This document shows, in pieces, positions 11,599 through 27,071 of a stretch of 64,000 nt of DNA. Each line of letters opens with the position of its first letter. The first letter of the stretch is position 1. The position numbers and the translations under genes were made by a program. Under the pieces are notes generated by a model. The model was not told the origin of the DNA, made no database searches, and saw nothing but the letters and a program-made list of their open reading frames with translations. Source of the stretch: Ciona intestinalis (Eukaryota > Chordata > Ascidiacea > Phlebobranchia > Cionidae); assembly GCF_000224145.3 (NCBI RefSeq), contig NW_004190356.2:521460-585459 (forward strand), in the 5' to 3' direction.

Positions 11599-14500
11599 AT
11601 GTCTTTCGAAGGAAAAATTGTCATAGTGAGCGGTAAGTTGGTAATATATACGGTATATTTAAGTAGAAAGACAGAATATAGATACCGTGCTATGGGGTAG
11701 CATGTTTGATTATATAATTCTGTAAATATTTATGGATCGCTATATATAGTGGGGTGTGGGAAGATGGGACACCTTTAGCACATAATATCTAAATATCCAG
11801 GTCGTGTTTTAAACAGTAAAAGAAAATGAAAACATGGACCACACTCGTAGCCTAAATGTCGATACAATTGTATGCGTGTATTATGTTTTACATTAGCCCT
11901 GTGTATAAAATACGTAGTATATATCTATATAAAGTAGGATGGGGGGAAGTGACACATTTTTATTCCATTTTTGGGACATTTGGATATCACGTTTTACAGG
12001 ATACTTGAATATTACGTTTTAAGGTGTCCCATCTAACCCCACAGAACTATATACGTATATGTATCCCTTTTTAAAATACAATGTACAATGAACTCGACGT
12101 GCGTGGCCGCTACAGTCGTCCCTTTCAACTCTCCCCCCTAATATATTACGAGTTTTGTATATTTAGGTGCTGCAAGTGGAATTGGAGCAGCTACAGCATT
12201 GGAGTTTGCAAAACTAAAGGCTTCTCTCGTTCTTGTTGACCGAGACAATAAAGGTTTGTTGGTAACGAAATCCAAGTGCACTGACGCAGGCTCACCTGAT
12301 GTAAGTTAAAGTGCGGAGGTTTAAACACTTAGCCATATATGGCTGCAGTTATATTGTTTACCACTTCAGAATAAAATGTACCTTCATATGTCGTTCGTCT
12401 ACTAATGAAATATAAATTATGTCGTAACCTAATTACAAGTTTCAATAATATAGGCTTTATTGGACTGCATCTGCAAACGCACACAACGTTAAATACACAA
12501 AGCGTACAATATATACAACGTAATTCTAAGGTACTACATTCATACTCAATACAACAACCTTCGCATACTATTACTATAATACAGTGAAGACTGCAGCACG
12601 ATAAGTCTAACACAAGAAAAGAAGGACACGCGGCGGCAAGGCAACCTCGGGCAACAATGCTTAGAGCGCGTAAGGCGCGATAATTCTACAGTGAGCAGAC
12701 ACGATAAACAGTTTACAACATTCTTCCCAGCCAATATAATTTTCGACGGGAGAAGAAAAGTTAGGTTACATAATCGCCATATCGAACAGGCGGCCTTCTT
12801 GCTCTGACTGGTCTCCGACTTGGGGTTTCAGGAACAGCTTCGTTCAGTTCCGTCGGAGGGCCGGGGTCGCGCACTCCTTCGGTAGTTGCTACTTCGGTTG
12901 TTGCTACTTCGTCAGTTTCGTCCATAGCGCTCTCGCCTTCGTTCGCGGGTGGGACAAACGAATTAGACTCGGTCACAGCACCCGGCAATGCGCAAGGAGC
13001 CAGAACTCCAGTCGACACTGTGGATTCCCTGCCATCCCGATGACAAATGTACGCGAAGCTAGGGTTCGCTTCAAGGAGTTCAACTTCGTCGCAAAGTGGA
13101 TCGCCTTTGCTTCTTACGAATCTACGAAGCAAAACTGAACCCGGATTAACAAGCCAACTGGGCAATGTCTTACCNNNNNNNNNNNNNNNNNNNNNNNNNN
13201 NNNNNNNNNNNNNNNNNNNNNNNNCACAACAACCTTCGGATACTATTATTACTATAATACAGTGAACACTGCAGCACGATAAGTCTAACACAAGGAAAGA
13301 AGGACACGCGGCGGCAAGGCAACTTCGGGCAACAATGCTTAGAGCGCGTAAGGCGCGATAAGTCTACAGTGAGCAGACACGATAAACAGTTTACAACAAA
13401 TTATACGCGACATATAGGTTATAGTTAGTTTTTTAATTTCGGACTAATTTTTAGCTCGTACTGCAAACAAGATGTAACTTTTAACTATAAAATAATTATT
13501 TAGGTTTTAGAACTCGTTGTTGAATTGAGAGACCTCGAGCAAGTTAAAGGAATAGTGAAACAAACCATTTCCCACTTTGGAAAATTAAATGTGTTGTGCA
13601 ACGTTGCTGGGGTGCTTAAAAGCAGAAGTCTGGAAAATGTAAATATATTTTTTAAACATATATAGTAGGTTGGGGGAAGTTGGGACACATTTTAACTTTA
13701 TTTTCTCGTCCAATGTGGTAGTAAACAAAGAACTTTCGAAGAATTATAAAACTATATGCTCAAGACTCCCATATAAACCGTTGTTAACTGTTTAAAACAC
13801 GATCAGGTTATTCGGATATTATGCGCCGAAGATGACCCATCTTCCCCCATCCTACTATATATATATATAGGAAAAAACAAAATAAATTGCTTTTCGCCTG
13901 TATTATTAAACCACAATGCGACATATGATATCCTATGTTTTATAATAAACAGGAAACACCTGAAAGATATTCGGAGCTATTTGACATCAATACACGACAT
14001 GTGTTCTTCCTCACACAAGCTGCCATGCCTTATTTGGAATCCAGTAAAGGTTGGAAAAATAATAGGAATTAATACTACACCTACAGCCTATTTTTTTATA
14101 AATAAAAAATAAAAGTATGTGTAGGTTGGGGAAAGACGGGACACCTTATCATTCTATTTCTTGTCACATTTGGTAGTAAACAGAGAAAATTTAATTTTTT
14201 ATTAAACCGTATCCTCACGACTTCCATTGACCGTTGTTAATTGTTTAAAACACGATCAGGATATTTAGATATTCTATGTGCTAAAGGTGTCCCATCTTCC
14301 TCCACCCTACTATAATTTTTTTTATAAATAAATTACCACATATCCACCAGGTTGCATCGTAAACGTTTCCAGCATTAACTCAACTGGACAATTTCCGCGA
14401 TCACTCGCTTACAGCATGACAAAGTCAGCTATTGACCAACTGACCAAGACATTGGCTATAGGTTTGGAAATAAATATTCTTTGTTTACATGTCAGGTTTA

Positions 14501-15424
14501 GAACTTACGTATTCAGCGACTACCAAATTGTCGCTATACCCCCCCCTGTTTAACCCTGGTAACTTTTTTTCTTAATGTTTGTTATTGTAATCGTTATTTG
14601 TTGTTGTAAAACGCTACTGAGCTACTCTGGTGTGTTATGTTAAGATTTCAACACTAATCAATATATTTTATACAGAGTACGCTCCCAGGGGCGTGAGAGT
14701 CAACGCAGTCAAGTAAGTTGTTTCATATTTGCCTGCTTTTAACGCTTAACAAAATATGTGCAATCGCGTAGACACTAAATAGCTATGCATCCTATTTGAT
14801 TGTCTTTCATTGCGTACAAATTTTCATGTCGACACTTTATCTGCACTGTTTATAATAACTTGTGTAAGCTGTGCCAATTAATTAAAAAAATACAAAATAA
14901 ACATTTCTCACCGCAGAAATATATGTCGAATTTTCCTACAAATCAAGTTGAAATCAAAATTTGATCCAGATCAGCCTGTTTTTAATGCTAAAAAAATCGC
15001 CAATACTGTGCGAAATTTTGACGCAAACTTGATTTTAAAAATTGCGTTCAATACTTAACTCAAAACATTTTTTGTCAAAATTTGGTGTTGATTAAATTTT
15101 ATTGAAATTTGATTAAAGTTTTTTACAGTGTAGCAGCAATTGATTTTTTAAAAAGTTTCAGTGTTAAACATAACCCTTTATAATTATCCGCATTTCAGCC
15201 CAGGGGAGACAAGCACAAATCTTCTTCTTAACAATTACAACCAGGATCCGAACAAAGTTAAGGAGCATTACAACAAATGCAACGACCAGCTACCAATGAA
15301 ATCTGTGTGTATGCCAGAGGATATTGCAAACGCTATCGTATTTTTGTCATCTGTGAAAGCTCGCATGATTACTGGTCAATGTTTAAAAGTAGATGGTGCG
15401 GAAAGCATGTGCAATAACAATTAA
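11599..15424 (+). CDS. Classical short-chain dehydrogenase/reductase (7 exons)
   Basis: NAD(P)-dependent oxidoreductase of the classical SDR family, 257 residues (families typically about 250). Exons: 11599-11632, 12167-12300, 13504-13638, 13953-14049, 14351-14461, 14676-14712, 15199-15424, all in phase. The cofactor-binding motif reads SGAASGIG (residues 11-18); CNVAG at 88-92 stands for the usual NNAG. The catalytic set is S141, Y154, K158 (SSINS...YSMTK), and NPGETSTNL follows as in FabG-like enzymes. The C-terminal MITGQCLKVDGA matches the family's end. No signal peptide is seen, so probably cytosolic. Substrate cannot be inferred. Introns hold four MITE-family copies and an LTR element, yet the reading frame is intact. 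AATAAA immediately overlaps the stop codon. Confidence 0.9.
11741..11820 (+). mobile_element. MITE family A, truncated
   Basis: Left half only: terminus ATAGTGGGGTGTGGGAAGAT and interior to GTCGTGTTTTAAACAGTAAA, then unrelated sequence. In SDR intron 1. Confidence 0.65.
11925..12057 (-). mobile_element. MITE family A, internally deleted
   Basis: About 130 bp with both termini (AAAGTAGGATGGGGGGAAGT and AAGGTGTCCCATCTAACCCC) but most of the interior missing. In SDR intron 1. Confidence 0.6.
12420..12720 (-). repeat. 3' LTR of the gypsy-type element
   Basis: About 175 bp of it matches 13225-13398 with few differences. The minus strand contains AATAAA (CCAATAAAGCC), suitable as the element's own poly(A) signal. 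Confidence 0.8.
12761..13174 (-). pseudogene. C-terminal end of gypsy-type Pol polyprotein (fragment)
   Basis: An open frame of about 137 residues from the gap edge to a stop, ending RRPVRARRPPVRYGDYVT. A basic tail of the form RRPPxRYGDYV is typical of the end of the integrase region in metazoan Ty3/gypsy elements. It stops about 40 bp from the LTR. The rest of the polyprotein is missing in the gap. Confidence 0.65.
13175..13224. other. Assembly gap (50 N)
   Basis: Fixed-length run of N between the pol fragment and the second LTR, consistent with a collapsed or unassembled retrotransposon interior. Confidence 0.95.
13657..13869 (-). mobile_element. MITE family A in SDR intron 3
   Basis: Near-complete: TATAGTAGGTTGGGGGAAGT at the left and TTCCCCCATCCTACTATATA at the right, followed by a TA run. 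Confidence 0.85.
14117..14315 (-). mobile_element. MITE family A in SDR intron 4
   Basis: GTAGGTTGGGGAAAGACGGG to CATCTTCCTCCACCCTACTA with the standard interior. It ends about 35 bp before the exon 5 acceptor. Confidence 0.85.
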
Positions 15425-15572
15425 TAAAAACATCATCAAACTGTACTTTGTTTAGCAAACATTATAAGTTTTATAATTTCCCCAGCGGTCTCATTAAGTT
15501 TTTTAAATATTAACAAAATTGACTGTTTAGCTATTTTATTTAAGTTATGAAAAAAATAAAGGAACTAAAAGA

Positions 15573-15890
15573 CGAGACATACCAACGAAAAATGAATTTT
15601 TATATATTTTATATATAGTTCAAAATTTATATATAGTTCAAATGTAATCTAAACTGACCACTAAAGTTTCAAAAACGAAACAGCTTTTGAAAACATCGCG
15701 TAATAAAAACCGACCAAAGTAAAAAAAATCGGGCGTTGGACAATGCCTAGGATTTCCCATATAGGAAAAAAAACACTAAATTCGACCCTTCCGAGTTTCT
15801 AAACTACTTAAAAAAAGGTGAAAACAATTTTCGATTTGGTGTTATAAATGTGTTTTTTTGTGAATAAAAAAATCAATTTAAGACTTGAAT
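15573..15890. mobile_element. Foldback element family B, truncated
   Basis: Begins GACATACCAACGAAAAATGA and carries CTAAAGTTTCAAAAACGAAA, matching the left arm of the complete element at 22702-23156. The opposite terminus was not found. Confidence 0.55.
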
Positions 15891-16189
15891 ATATTTTAAA
15901 TTTTGATTGAACCTGTAACTAGATTATGCTGATTCCACATTAGAGGGTCTTGACAACAGCTTTTGTGGTTATCTAATGCGTATAGGTTACTGAAGAAAAT
16001 TGTGGAGCGTTTTTAAAACGTTGCAGTTAAAGAAATTCCTATTATACTAGGAACAAATATATATATTAGAATATGAAGTATATTTATTAAATTACGAGCC
16101 TTTCAAATTTTGGTAATAAATACCTTCAAAACTACAAACTGGGGTAAAGTGGGACACCTAATTTAAATTTTTTTATTCTAGAAAGCCCG
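15891..16189. other. Intergenic, no feature seen
   Basis: AT-rich. A lone MITE-like terminus (GGGGTAAAGTGGGACACC) occurs near 16141; nothing else is recognisable. Confidence 0.4.
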
Positions 16190-16340
16190 TTAAAGGTGGC
16201 TGTACACAGTATCCGACATGCGAATTTGCTTGCGAAGTCGTATGCAAACCCATTACCGAGTTCCGCATGCGGCAGCGAAACCCGGACAAAACAGACAAAA
16301 CGGGCGAATTCCGGATACTATGTACAGCCACCTTAACGAT
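16190..16340. mobile_element. Short inverted-repeat element, family C
   Basis: Ends AAGGTGGCTGTACACAGTAT and its near-complement ATACTATGTACAGCCACCTT bracket about 100 bp of GC-richer sequence. Non-coding, MITE-like; seen once in this window. Confidence 0.6.
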
Positions 16341-16891
16341 GATTTTTTCAACCTAGATTCGCACAGCTATTAAAGAAACACAATTGTCAACAACTATACA
16401 CAAACAACAACCTTTCAAATAGTAAAACCTGCAACCGCGAACAATAATACTTTCGTGTAATAACATATGTAAAGTACAAATGAAAATTTGATCATAATAT
16501 TGATTTTTTAGTTTTAGTTTACTTTTTGCAAGTCAAAATCCCATCGTTTGTTACCACACTTTAACCCTAAAACTAATCTGTCGGAGTTTAAAACTGGAGT
16601 TTAAAAAAGTGCGATTTTAACTAATGTTGTGTTATATTGCGTTTTATATCAAAGTCGAAAATATACTTCACGCTTGGAAGAGCAACTATAATATATAGTT
16701 TTAAATACCTTTGACAACCAGAATGAATGACCGTGAGTCGTTTTGTTAAGCCAACTATTGCTTTCAATTATATTAAGGTTTCGATATTTTTAAAAGTGGT
16801 TTAGCAATTAGTTTTCCAACAAAATAGTTCCAGTCAGTTGTAGTGCCAACAGTCTCTAACAGCCGAGGAGTGAGTATACTCACGCAACCTT

Positions 16892-16962
16892 TGCAGCAGT
16901 TGTCACCTCCAGGTCACACCAAGGCAAAAGGTTAACACATGGCCATTCGTAGCGGTATATTA
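16892..16962 (+). promoter_or_regulatory. Promoter module of SERCA copy 1
   Basis: TGCAGCAGTTGTCACCT at 16892-16908 is identical to a 17-mer upstream of copy 2, and GGCAAAAGG at 16923-16931 is also shared. TATATTA at 16956-16962 is a TATA-like element about 174 bp upstream of the ATG. The 17-mer contains an E-box (CAGTTG) overlapping a T-box-like TCACCT; a CACATG E-box lies between. Conservation with the same spacing to TATA supports function; the factor identities are inference. Confidence 0.6.
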
Positions 16963-17135
16963 AGACCAGTCCGCGGTTCATTCAATCACAAACCGTTTTG
17001 TAGCAGCTAAGCAGTATTCAAACAAAAGCTCAAAATTCCAATAAATATATAAAACACTTTATTAAAAATCTAAGGCATTAGGTTTTATTCAATAGATCGG
17101 GTTGTCAGTTGTACTTGAAATTAGTCCTTTACATC

Positions 17136-21898
<4,763 letters not shown>

Positions 21899-22187
21899 AT
21901 GTTGCCTCTGATTCCTGCATCAAATTCTACAGAATACCTAAACTCTAGAAAATTTATAATTCATCTCATGCCAATGTCTATGTGCGTTGTGCACAACCAC
22001 ATATGTTAGAACCAATTATTTATTTGTTTGTTGAACAAAACACGCCGTCACCACACAACTTAAACCATGACTTATCTTGATTTCAATAAATTATGATTTT
22101 ATGTCGGTAAAACTGTGCTTTTTGGTAATTGCTTAAAGAAATAAACTCTAAAGTCCAAATATTTACCTGTTTATTATTTATACTCAG
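21899..22187 (+). other. 3' UTR/flank of SERCA copy 1
   Basis: AATAAA at 22085-22090 is the best poly(A) signal. The whole segment recurs in reverse at 28618-28898 downstream of copy 2 with few changes. Confidence 0.6.
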
Positions 22188-22214
22188 CTAGGGATATTTT
22201 TAGTCAAACGCTTA

Positions 22215-22317
22215 ACACGGAGGAATGTAATACTTGCAACTTCTACTAGGAAGTCTACTAGGAAGTTGCAAGTATTACATTCCACTAGGAAGTTGCAAGT
22301 ATTACATTCCTCCGTGT
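22215..22317. repeat. Perfect 29-bp-arm hairpin with internal repeat
   Basis: ACACGGAGGAATGTAATACT... (22215-22243) is the exact reverse complement of 22289-22317. The loop contains an additional partial copy of the right arm flanked by ACTAG repeats. It lies just outside the left duplication arm. Confidence 0.8.
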
Positions 22318-22678
22318 GATCTGTTTCAGACAAGCTAATAAACTTTTAAAATGCATATTATCTTTGATATAGCCAATGTCTGTTAAAAATAACACTAAAA
22401 TAATTACTTTTGTAAATACGATTACGTAGATCATAAAAATAACAATAACACAAACATGTGTATATTTGTAAAGATGATGAATTTACATAAAAAAAATTAG
22501 TCACGTAAATATAAATGCAAAGAAATCTAAAATGTAAATAAAAAAAATCTTTTGTTTATACAATAGTTCATATTAAATGCAGAGTTAGTGTGCCTAAATC
22601 CAAGGATATAATAAATATTTTAAGTTTGTTCTGGTGGTCGCGAATCTCTTTAAACCCAGATTGCAATCAACCTTTAGT
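22318..22678. other. Intergenic, no feature seen
   Basis: Very AT-rich sequence between the hairpin and a nested MITE; nothing recognisable. Confidence 0.5.
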
Positions 22679-23310
22679 TCTGTGGGGTAAAGCGGGACAC
22701 TTTAAAGAGGCATACCAACAAAAAATTAAAAAATTGTGTATTTATTGAATGCTCAAATGTGATTTACCATCAAAGTTTCAAAATACAAAACAGCGTTTGG
22801 AAAAAATGAGTTTCAAACCGCAAATTCGACCGCTTGATTGAAATAAAATGGCTACAGCGCAATGCATTGGATTTTCAATTTTATTTATTCCCCCCAAAAA
22901 ACATTTATTATACCAAATCCAAAATAAAATTTGATTTTCTTTAGTAGTTGAAAAACTAAAAACGGTCTAAGTTCAGTGCATTTTTTTCTTATGGGAGGTC
23001 CCATGCAATAATTGTCGAAACATGCAACCGATTATTTTTACTCCAGCAATCTTTTTTTAAAGCTGTATTGTTTTAGGAAACTTTAATGGTACCTATAGGC
23101 CACCTTTGAGCATCTCTATCAATATGCAATTTTTCATTTTTTGAAGGTATGCCCCTTCAAGCACATAATATCCACATTATATAATCTTTTAATTATTTAG
23201 CAATGATGGTAAGAGGTCGTGAAGATACGTTTTTATAATTCTTTAAATGTTCTTTGTTTACCATCAAAAGGACGAAAAAATAAAATGAAAAGGCGTCCCA
23301 TCTTCCTGGT
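22679..23310 (+). mobile_element. MITE family A split by a foldback element
   Basis: Left end GTGGGGTAAAGCGGGACACTT at 22681; the interior resumes at 23160 (AGCACATAATATCCACATTA) and the right terminus GGCGTCCCATCTTCC ends near 23310. The intervening 450 bp is family B. Confidence 0.7.
22702..23156. mobile_element. Foldback element family B, complete
   Basis: Ends GAGGCATACCAACAAAAAAT and ATTTTTTGAAGGTATGCCCC (on the plus strand) are inverted repeats, and homology between the arms continues inward (AAAGTTTC...ACAGC against its complement). About 455 bp, no coding capacity. Confidence 0.75.
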
Positions 23311-23341
23311 TTAAGAATCCCATATCACACTTGTTTAACAT

Positions 23342-23398
23342 ATTGCAATCCATTCAACAACCCTCAGAGTTGATCAAGCCATCCTTACAGGTCGGTTT
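23342..23398 (+). pseudogene. Stray fragment of SERCA exon 6
   Basis: TTGCAATCCATTCAACAACC through CATCCTTACAGGTCGGTTTT matches the 3' two-thirds of exon 6 of copies 1 and 2 with one substitution, plus about 8 bp of the intron after the donor. It encodes the peptide around [14 protein letters not shown]. No other SERCA exon is next to it. Confidence 0.85.
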
Positions 23399-23946
23399 TA
23401 ACAAATTTATGTGTTTTAATATATTTTTTTAATCGTCTGTTAATAAGTGACGATAGTTCTAATTTGTAGAATCACACGAAACCATTTCATTATTTATTTT
23501 TGAAAATATTGGACCATTTAAGGGCCCGTCTTACTCCTACCCTAATGAACACACGGCCTAGGATTACACAACTGCTCAGAAAAAAAGAGTCCCATTGAGG
23601 CAAACAATGCCCATTATAATGCATTGTTTGGCTATGTCTTACGGACTTACAATCCCACTTTATTATATGTGTATTTAAATTCGTTTTATTTTAAGTGTTT
23701 AATCTTCCGCTCTTTGGTAGTGTTTTGTTTGCTTCATTTAATTATTCTAATACTATATTTTATTAACAGGCCTCTGTGCGCGTTGTTGAAAAACTGTTAC
23801 TTTTGTTGAATGAATGAAAACTGTTGTGTTGGGTGCGCTGATGCTGAGTCGTGTGGATGTGTGTCTGGTGGGCACCTTGTTAATTATAAGACCGCAATTC
23901 AGTGGAACTCACAATATTCAAGTTAGTTGTGGTCACGCTATTAAAA
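23399..23946. other. Intergenic, no feature seen
   Basis: A short hydrophobic reading frame at 23624-23809 has no family features; otherwise nothing is recognisable. Confidence 0.45.
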
Positions 23947-24145
23947 TACAGTAGATGGGGGAAGATGGGACACTTTTTACCTCTATTTTCTCGTCCCATT
24001 TAGTAGTAAACAAAGAACATTTAAAGAAATATGAAACTATGTTTTTAGGACTCTCATGGACCGTTGTTAATTGTTTAAAACACGATCAGGATATTTGGAT
24101 ATTATGTGCTAAAGGTATCCCATCTTTCCCCACCCTACTATATGT
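23947..24145 (-). mobile_element. MITE family A, copy
   Basis: CAGTAGATGGGGGAAGATGG to CATCTTTCCCCACCCTACTA, interior well conserved. Confidence 0.85.
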
Positions 24146-24201
24146 TAAGCCGGTTTGCCCATTAACGTGTTCGCGTATACGGTTCCAGTAATCTGAATGT
24201 G

Positions 24202-24325
24202 AATGAATTAATGAATGTAACTTACTTTATCCTTACGTGGCCGGAAAACGACAGTCGTTATCACACGGGTTTAGCACCTCGTGCCAGCTTACGAGTTATG
24301 TATGTTACTTTGTGGGTGATTCTAT
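24202..24325 (-). mobile_element. SINE 3'-end fragment
   Basis: GAATGTAACTTACTTTATCC through CCAGCTTACGAGTTATGTAT and TACTTTGTGGGTGAT: the tail half of the SINE family, without its tRNA head. Confidence 0.7.
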
Positions 24326-24460
24326 ACTTCGAACTTTAAATGTAGTTGTTCTTATCTGGGCGATAAGATTAATATTCATTTCCGGAACGTGAAAATATAC
24401 TTTTAAATGTCGGTCCAACATAATAATTATATTTTTGTGTTTGAAAATGTAATTATTAAG

Positions 24461-24650
24461 TAGCGTGATGGAAGACATTTAGGACATAGTATCCAAATAT
24501 CCTGATCGTGTTTTAAACAATTAACAACGGTCTATGCTGGGAGTCGTATGGATACGGTTTTATAATTCTTCAAATGTTCTTTGCTTAATTCCAAACGAGA
24601 CGAGACAATAGAATGAAAGTTGTCCCATCTCCCCCCACCCTACTGTTAGG
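24461..24650 (+). mobile_element. MITE family A, copy
   Basis: Left terminus decayed (GTAGCGTGATGGAAGACATT), interior standard, right terminus CATCTCCCCCCACCCTACTG. Confidence 0.75.
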
Positions 24651-24902
24651 TATTAAACATACTTTTTCGCTCGCAGGGCGATATTTGTTCAGACGCATAT
24701 TCCCCTGTACCGTTGCAGATGTTGCCCAATATACCAACTTCCTCGTGAGATAAATCATCTCAATCATTCATCCAGCTGCTGAAATATTTATTAGTGTTAG
24801 GTCTACTTATTGTAAAACGTAAAGAAAAATAACGCATGTTTAGTGGTAGACAACCTATATGTGACAAAATCAACTATATCATCACAATTTATACGCATTA
24901 TT

Positions 24903-25064
24903 ATAGTAGGTAGGAAGAAGATGGGACACCTTTTCATTCAATATTGTCGTGCCAAAACCGTATCCTCACGACTACCGCAAGCCTGTGTTTATTGTTTAAA
25001 ACACGATTAAGGATATCTGGATATTATGTGCTAAAGATGTCCCAACTTCCATCACCCTATACCC
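24903..25064 (-). mobile_element. MITE family A, copy with internal deletion
   Basis: TATAGTAGGTAGGAAGAAGA to CCAACTTCCATCACCCTATA; about 40 bp shorter than full copies. Confidence 0.75.
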
Positions 25065-25520
25065 CATTAGAAGCTATACTCTTTACAAACTTTTATAACA
25101 GAATAAATAACTAGTTTATGCAAAATGACAAAGGCATTTAAATAATATGAGTATTTACCCTAAACGGGTTACTTTTTGATTGTGACTTTTGTAATATTAA
25201 AAATAAAAGTTTAAAGTTCCAAAAAAACTGGAGAGGCACACACGGTACATCGGAATGACTTGGCAGTTTTCGCTTTTCTTGAACAAATATTTGACTAATC
25301 AGTTGGTCGTTAGGCAATGTACGTTCGCGACATTTTATTGTGGTGGAATCAAACACACAGAAGGGTGTAATTACAGCTTTAGTCTACTCAATGTATTACT
25401 GCAGAGAGAATTTAGTACCATTTTATAAAATAACGTTTATCTTATGAATAAGCGGTGTTTTTTTTAAAGGACAGTAACTAAAATACAATTCTTGGCAGAT
25501 AAAATCAGTTAAGGTTTAAA

Positions 25521-27071
25521 ATGGTTATTACACTTTATCATGCTAAAATCAGTCCGCCAAGCAGAGGCGTTCTGATGACCATCAGAGCACTGGGACTTAA
25601 TTGTGAAATTAAAGAAATTTCCCTTTTTACTGGCGAGCAGTATGGAGACGAATACAAAAAAATCAATCCGAGGTCGAAAGTTCCAGCGCTGGTAGATGGT
25701 GATATTACTGTGTGTGAAAGGTTTGTTCCTTAAAACGTCTCTGTTGCCGTTTGTTGCTTTGTTATAATTAAACATTGTTTTAACGTGTGACTTCTCAATT
25801 AATATTAATTCTAAACCATCTTATATTTTGTAATCTGCAGTCGCGCCATTGCTTGTTACTTGTGCAACAAATATGCGAAAGGTGACAAGGCTTCATTATA
25901 TCCAAGCGATGCTAATGCGAGGGCAATTGTTGACATGCAACTTTATGCTGGTGAATGGGCGGCACAAAATTACTTGACATACCTCGTAAGTGAAGCATAA
26001 TTGTGTATTGCATTTGTCGTTTTAGTGATTTAATTATTATCTCGTAACTTGGCAAGTCGATTTGTTATAACATAGAGATTTTCTATAATGGTCCTTTAAT
26101 CCGCAATATTTTCCGTTGGGAGCAAATATGTAAACTAGAAAGCATATAAACCATACATAAGGATTCGATGCTCGATTTTGCGTGCATGTTGTTTAGAAAT
26201 ACTCTTAACAGCCAATGCTCCAACGCAGGCGGTCAACCACATATGTAATAACTAGTAAATGGGTAACTTATAGTATATAGTTCCATTTGCAAATGTTTAA
26301 TATAAGTAAAAAACACAGAATCCCGCCGGAGTTTTCAGAAGAGGGGAAAAACCAAAATATGAAACAGAGCCACAAGTAAAAGATTCTCTGACGTATACAG
26401 AAAATCTTTTGAAAAAACACAAGTTTATTGCTGGCGACAATCTTACTATTGCAGGTATGACAACCTATATGTTTCAAACAAGTGTGAGATGGGTTTCTAA
26501 AACCTGAGCTTTCGAGACTAGGAGTTAATTAACATAAAACAATTATATAGTAGAATGGGGAGCATGGGACGCATTTTTATTCTTTTTTTTCTATTTGGTA
26601 GTAAAAAAAAATCAAAGTGTTTTAAAGCCTTTGATAATTGTTTAAAACACGATCAATATACTTGGATATTATGTGCTCATAAGATCCCGTATCGCCCCAC
26701 ATATGTCTCGAATTACCCCACAGTATATGTTGATTGCACTCTAGGTTTAAAAAACTCAAAACTACCACAACAACTTTCAAAATTAAACTATTTATTGAAT
26801 CCTTGGATTTAAGCACACTAACTCTGCATTTCATATGAAGCATTATATCAACAATGATATTTTTATTTGCATTTTAGATTTCTTTTCGTTTACGGACGTT
26901 TTATTTTTGGATCTGGTGAATTTTTCCCTTGATGATTTCCCTCTCGTTAAAGCCTGGATGCAAAATATTAAAAGTTTATTATACACCAGCGAAGTTAACG
27001 ACGAGGGGTTAAAACTCGGAAAAGATGGTTTTGAAGCGAAATTGAACCCACCAAAAGAAACTGGGTTTTAA
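25521..27071 (+). CDS. Cytosolic glutathione S-transferase, theta/delta-like (4 exons)
   Basis: Conjugates glutathione to electrophiles; expected to be a cytosolic dimer. Exons 25521-25720, 25841-25985, 26319-26454, 26878-27071 join in phase to 224 residues, a normal length. The N-terminal thioredoxin-like domain has LYHAKISPPSRG (residues 5-16), where a Ser near residue 11 would be the activating residue as in theta/delta/epsilon classes. The glutathione-site motif KVPALVDGD...CESRAIACYL spans residues ~53-75. The helical C-terminal domain includes FIAGDNLTIADFF, the conserved N-capping/hydrophobic staple region, across the exon 3-4 junction. It lies in the spacer between the inverted SERCA copies. 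Intron 3 contains a MITE. Class assignment (theta or delta/epsilon) is a judgement. Confidence 0.9.
26545..26715 (-). mobile_element. MITE family A in GST intron 3
   Basis: TATAGTAGAATGGGGAGCAT, then a shortened interior with TTTAAAACACGATCAATATA, and a decayed right end (CCCGTATCGCCCCACATAT). Confidence 0.65.

Larger units (their letters stand above)
12420..13398 (-). mobile_element. Ty3/gypsy-type LTR retrotransposon, with gap
   Basis: Lies in SDR intron 2, opposite strand. A 5-bp target duplication AATTA flanks it (12415-12419 and 13399-13403). The 3' LTR is 12420-12720 (301 bp, TG...CA ends on the minus strand); 13225-13398 is the matching part of the 5' LTR. A polypurine-like tract (GGCTGGGAAGAA on the minus strand) adjoins the 3' LTR. 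Most of the interior is hidden in the 50-N gap, so the true element is probably several kb. Confidence 0.85.
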
